Source: Nocardia kruczakiae NBRC 101016 (lineage in GTDB: Bacteria; Actinomycetota; Actinomycetes; Mycobacteriales; Mycobacteriaceae). Taken from it: 64,000 nucleotides of DNA. Position 1 is the first letter of the stretch. Every line of letters begins with the position of its first letter. Of the stretch, positions 63,035 to 64,000 are shown piece by piece. The notes below the pieces were generated by a model, which worked only from the letters and a program-made list of their open reading frames with translations, was not told the origin of the DNA and ran no database searches. A program made the position numbers and the translations under genes. The stretch covers positions 62,001-126,000 of the forward strand of contig NZ_BDBL01000005.1 of assembly GCF_001612965.1 (NCBI RefSeq). The letters are read 5' to 3'.

Positions 63035-63481
63035 GTGGAATCGGACCGACTTGCCATCACCACACTCACGGCACGATATGCGCGCGCCGTCGACCGCCGG
63101 GACGGTGCGGCGCTCACCGCGCTGTTCACGCCCGACGCGGTTCTCGTGTTACCGCCCGTACTGAACGCGATGGAGACGACTGTCGAGCTGGCGGGCAGGC
63201 AGGGCGTGGTCTCGTCGGTGATGGACGCGGTATCCCGGTTCGTGCTCACCCGCCACGTCGTGGAACAGCATGTGCTCGAGCCGGTTTCGCCCGATCTCGT
63301 GCGCGGTGAGGTCTACTGCACGGCACACCACATCTCACGACGTGACAACGGCTATCGCGACCGGCGGGTCGCCATCCGCTACCAGGACGCCTTCGCCCGC
63401 ACCGGGGAGAACTGGCTGTTCTCGCGGCGGGAACTGGTGGTCGACTTCATCGAGGATGTCGCGGTTCGCGTGCCGGCTTAA
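63035..63481 (+). CDS. NTF2-like (SnoaL/nuclear transport factor 2 family) protein
   Basis: A 148-residue NTF2-fold protein: ITTLTARYARAVDRRDGAALTALFTPDAVLVLPP is the family's first helix pair and strand, and RRVAIRYQDAFARTGENWLFSRRELVVDFIE the final strands. Members include polyketide cyclases, isomerases and binding proteins, with substrate not predictable. The GTG at 63035 has GAGG 8 bases upstream. Its stop overlaps the stop of hrpB on the other strand (TTAA at 63478-63481), a very tight convergent junction. It is divergent from the thioesterase. Confidence 0.85.
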   Translation: MESDRLAITTLTARYARAVDRRDGAALTALFTPDAVLVLPPVLNAMETTVELAGRQGVVSSVMDAVSRFVLTRHVVEQHVLEPVSPDLVRGEVYCTAHHISRRDNGYRDRRVAIRYQDAFARTGENWLFSRRELVVDFIEDVAVRVPA

Positions 63482-64000
63482 CCGCGGCCCGCGTTGCGAG
63501 CGGTCCCGCGGTGGGCGGGCACGGTGGTGGGGTCTTCCGGCCAGGCGTGTTTGGGATAGCGCCCGCGTAAATCCGCGCGGACGCGAGGCCAGCCGGTGCG
63601 CCAGAACGAGGCGAGATCCGCGGTCACCGCGACCGGGCGCTGAGCGGGTGAGAGCAGATGCAGCACGAGCGGGACGCGACCGTCGGCCAGGCGCGGCGCG
63701 TCGGTCCAGCCGAGGATCTCCTGCACCTTGATCGCCAGCACCGGCGGATCGGCGGAATAGTCGATGCGGGGGCGGCTGCCGGACGGGACCGGCACACGTT
63801 CCGGTGCCAGTTCGTCCATGCGCGCCGCATCCGGCCAGGGCAGCAGGCGACGCAAGGCTTGCGCGGTGTCGATGCGTTCGAGATCGGTGCGGCGGCGCGC
63901 GACGGCGAGTTCGGGGCCGAGCCAGGTGTCGGCGGCGGCGAGCAGTGCCTCGTCGTCGACCGCCGGCCACGGACCGCCGAGGGTGCGGTGCAGGAAGTCG
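63478..64000 (-). CDS. hrpB: ATP-dependent helicase HrpB, C-terminal part (truncated by window)
   Basis: About 173 residues are visible, all from the C-terminal domain (PF08482) of HrpB: DLERIDTAQALRRLLPWP then RIDYSADPPVLAIKVQEILG and VPLVLHLLSPAQRPVAVT. The helicase core lies upstream, beyond the window edge. HrpB is a DEAH-type RNA helicase-like protein of unclear role. The reading is open to the edge, so the start is outside. Its stop overlaps the NTF2-like gene's stop on the other strand. Confidence 0.9.
   Translation of the reverse strand, partial: DFLHRTLGGPWPAVDDEALLAAADTWLGPELAVARRRTDLERIDTAQALRRLLPWPDAARMDELAPERVPVPSGSRPRIDYSADPPVLAIKVQEILGWTDAPRLADGRVPLVLHLLSPAQRPVAVTADLASFWRTGWPRVRADLRGRYPKHAWPEDPTTVPAHRGTARNAGRG

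Overview
The window is high-GC actinobacterial DNA, densely coded on both strands. Several genes point to a mycolic-acid actinomycete (order Mycobacteriales), most likely Nocardia or a close relative: mshC of mycothiol synthesis, an MmpL-family exporter next to an Mtb12-like lipoprotein, a FadD11-like acyl-CoA ligase, the mycobacterial-type integration host factor mIHF, a DUF3556 membrane protein and a Pls/PosA-type peptide synthetase. The genus is an inference from gene content. I see no transposase, prophage structural genes, CRISPR array or rRNA.

Layout. 1-8.2 kb: 3' part of a DUF3556 membrane protein, an SMP-30-like beta-propeller, a receptor-type Ser/Thr kinase, an MHS-type MFS transporter and an APC permease. 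8.4-13.9 kb: a two-gene operon of a membrane-anchored single-module Pls/PosA-type NRPS and an M1 aminopeptidase. 14-20.4 kb: lipid-type genes, with a patatin, a TetR/enoyl-CoA isomerase operon, a 991-residue SRPBCC-thiolase-crotonase fusion, and a divergent ArsR/SRPBCC operon. 20.8-24.7 kb: a small membrane protein and the conserved block MSMEG_4193-type phosphatase, DUF3090, SCO1664-type, mshC. 25-29.2 kb: an aldo/keto reductase-fold protein lacking two catalytic residues, then a heme/iron ABC importer (hmuTUV-like) behind a DtxR/IdeR-like box. 29.2-33.2 kb: an ECF sigma factor coupled to a quinone oxidoreductase, and an epoxide hydrolase divergent from a MarR regulator. 33.2-41 kb: MmpL exporter and Mtb12-like lipoprotein, a propeller lipoprotein, DUF5703, pyrD, fadD11-like. 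41-48 kb: PEBP, M20 peptidase, lipoprotein and membrane pair, sterol desaturase-like enzyme, a NarL-type two-component system, mIHF and tRNA-Leu(GAG). 48.3-56.8 kb: an accessory-looking block beside the tRNA gene, holding a Uma2 nuclease, a toxin-type zincin fused to a seven-bladed lectin propeller, an M15-like plus GH25 peptidoglycan hydrolase, a subtilase and an alpha/beta hydrolase. 56.9-64 kb: SulP transporter, PF04672 methyltransferase, a second subtilase with a free-standing prodomain-like protein, an NAD(P)-binding epimerase-like protein, a thioesterase, an NTF2-like protein and the C-terminal end of helicase HrpB.

The most promising candidate systems are (i) the 49.0-56.8 kb block of zincin-lectin, dual-domain lysin, subtilase and hydrolase, all without visible signal peptides, and (ii) the subtilase with its detached prodomain at 59.6-61.2 kb. 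Also notable are three autoregulator-type genes (tetR, arsR, marR), each with a near-perfect inverted-repeat operator and a -10 box placed for a leaderless GTG start, the triple-fusion beta-oxidation-type protein, and a histidine kinase with a long insertion in its ATPase domain. All calls come from reading sequence and family knowledge; no database search was possible.
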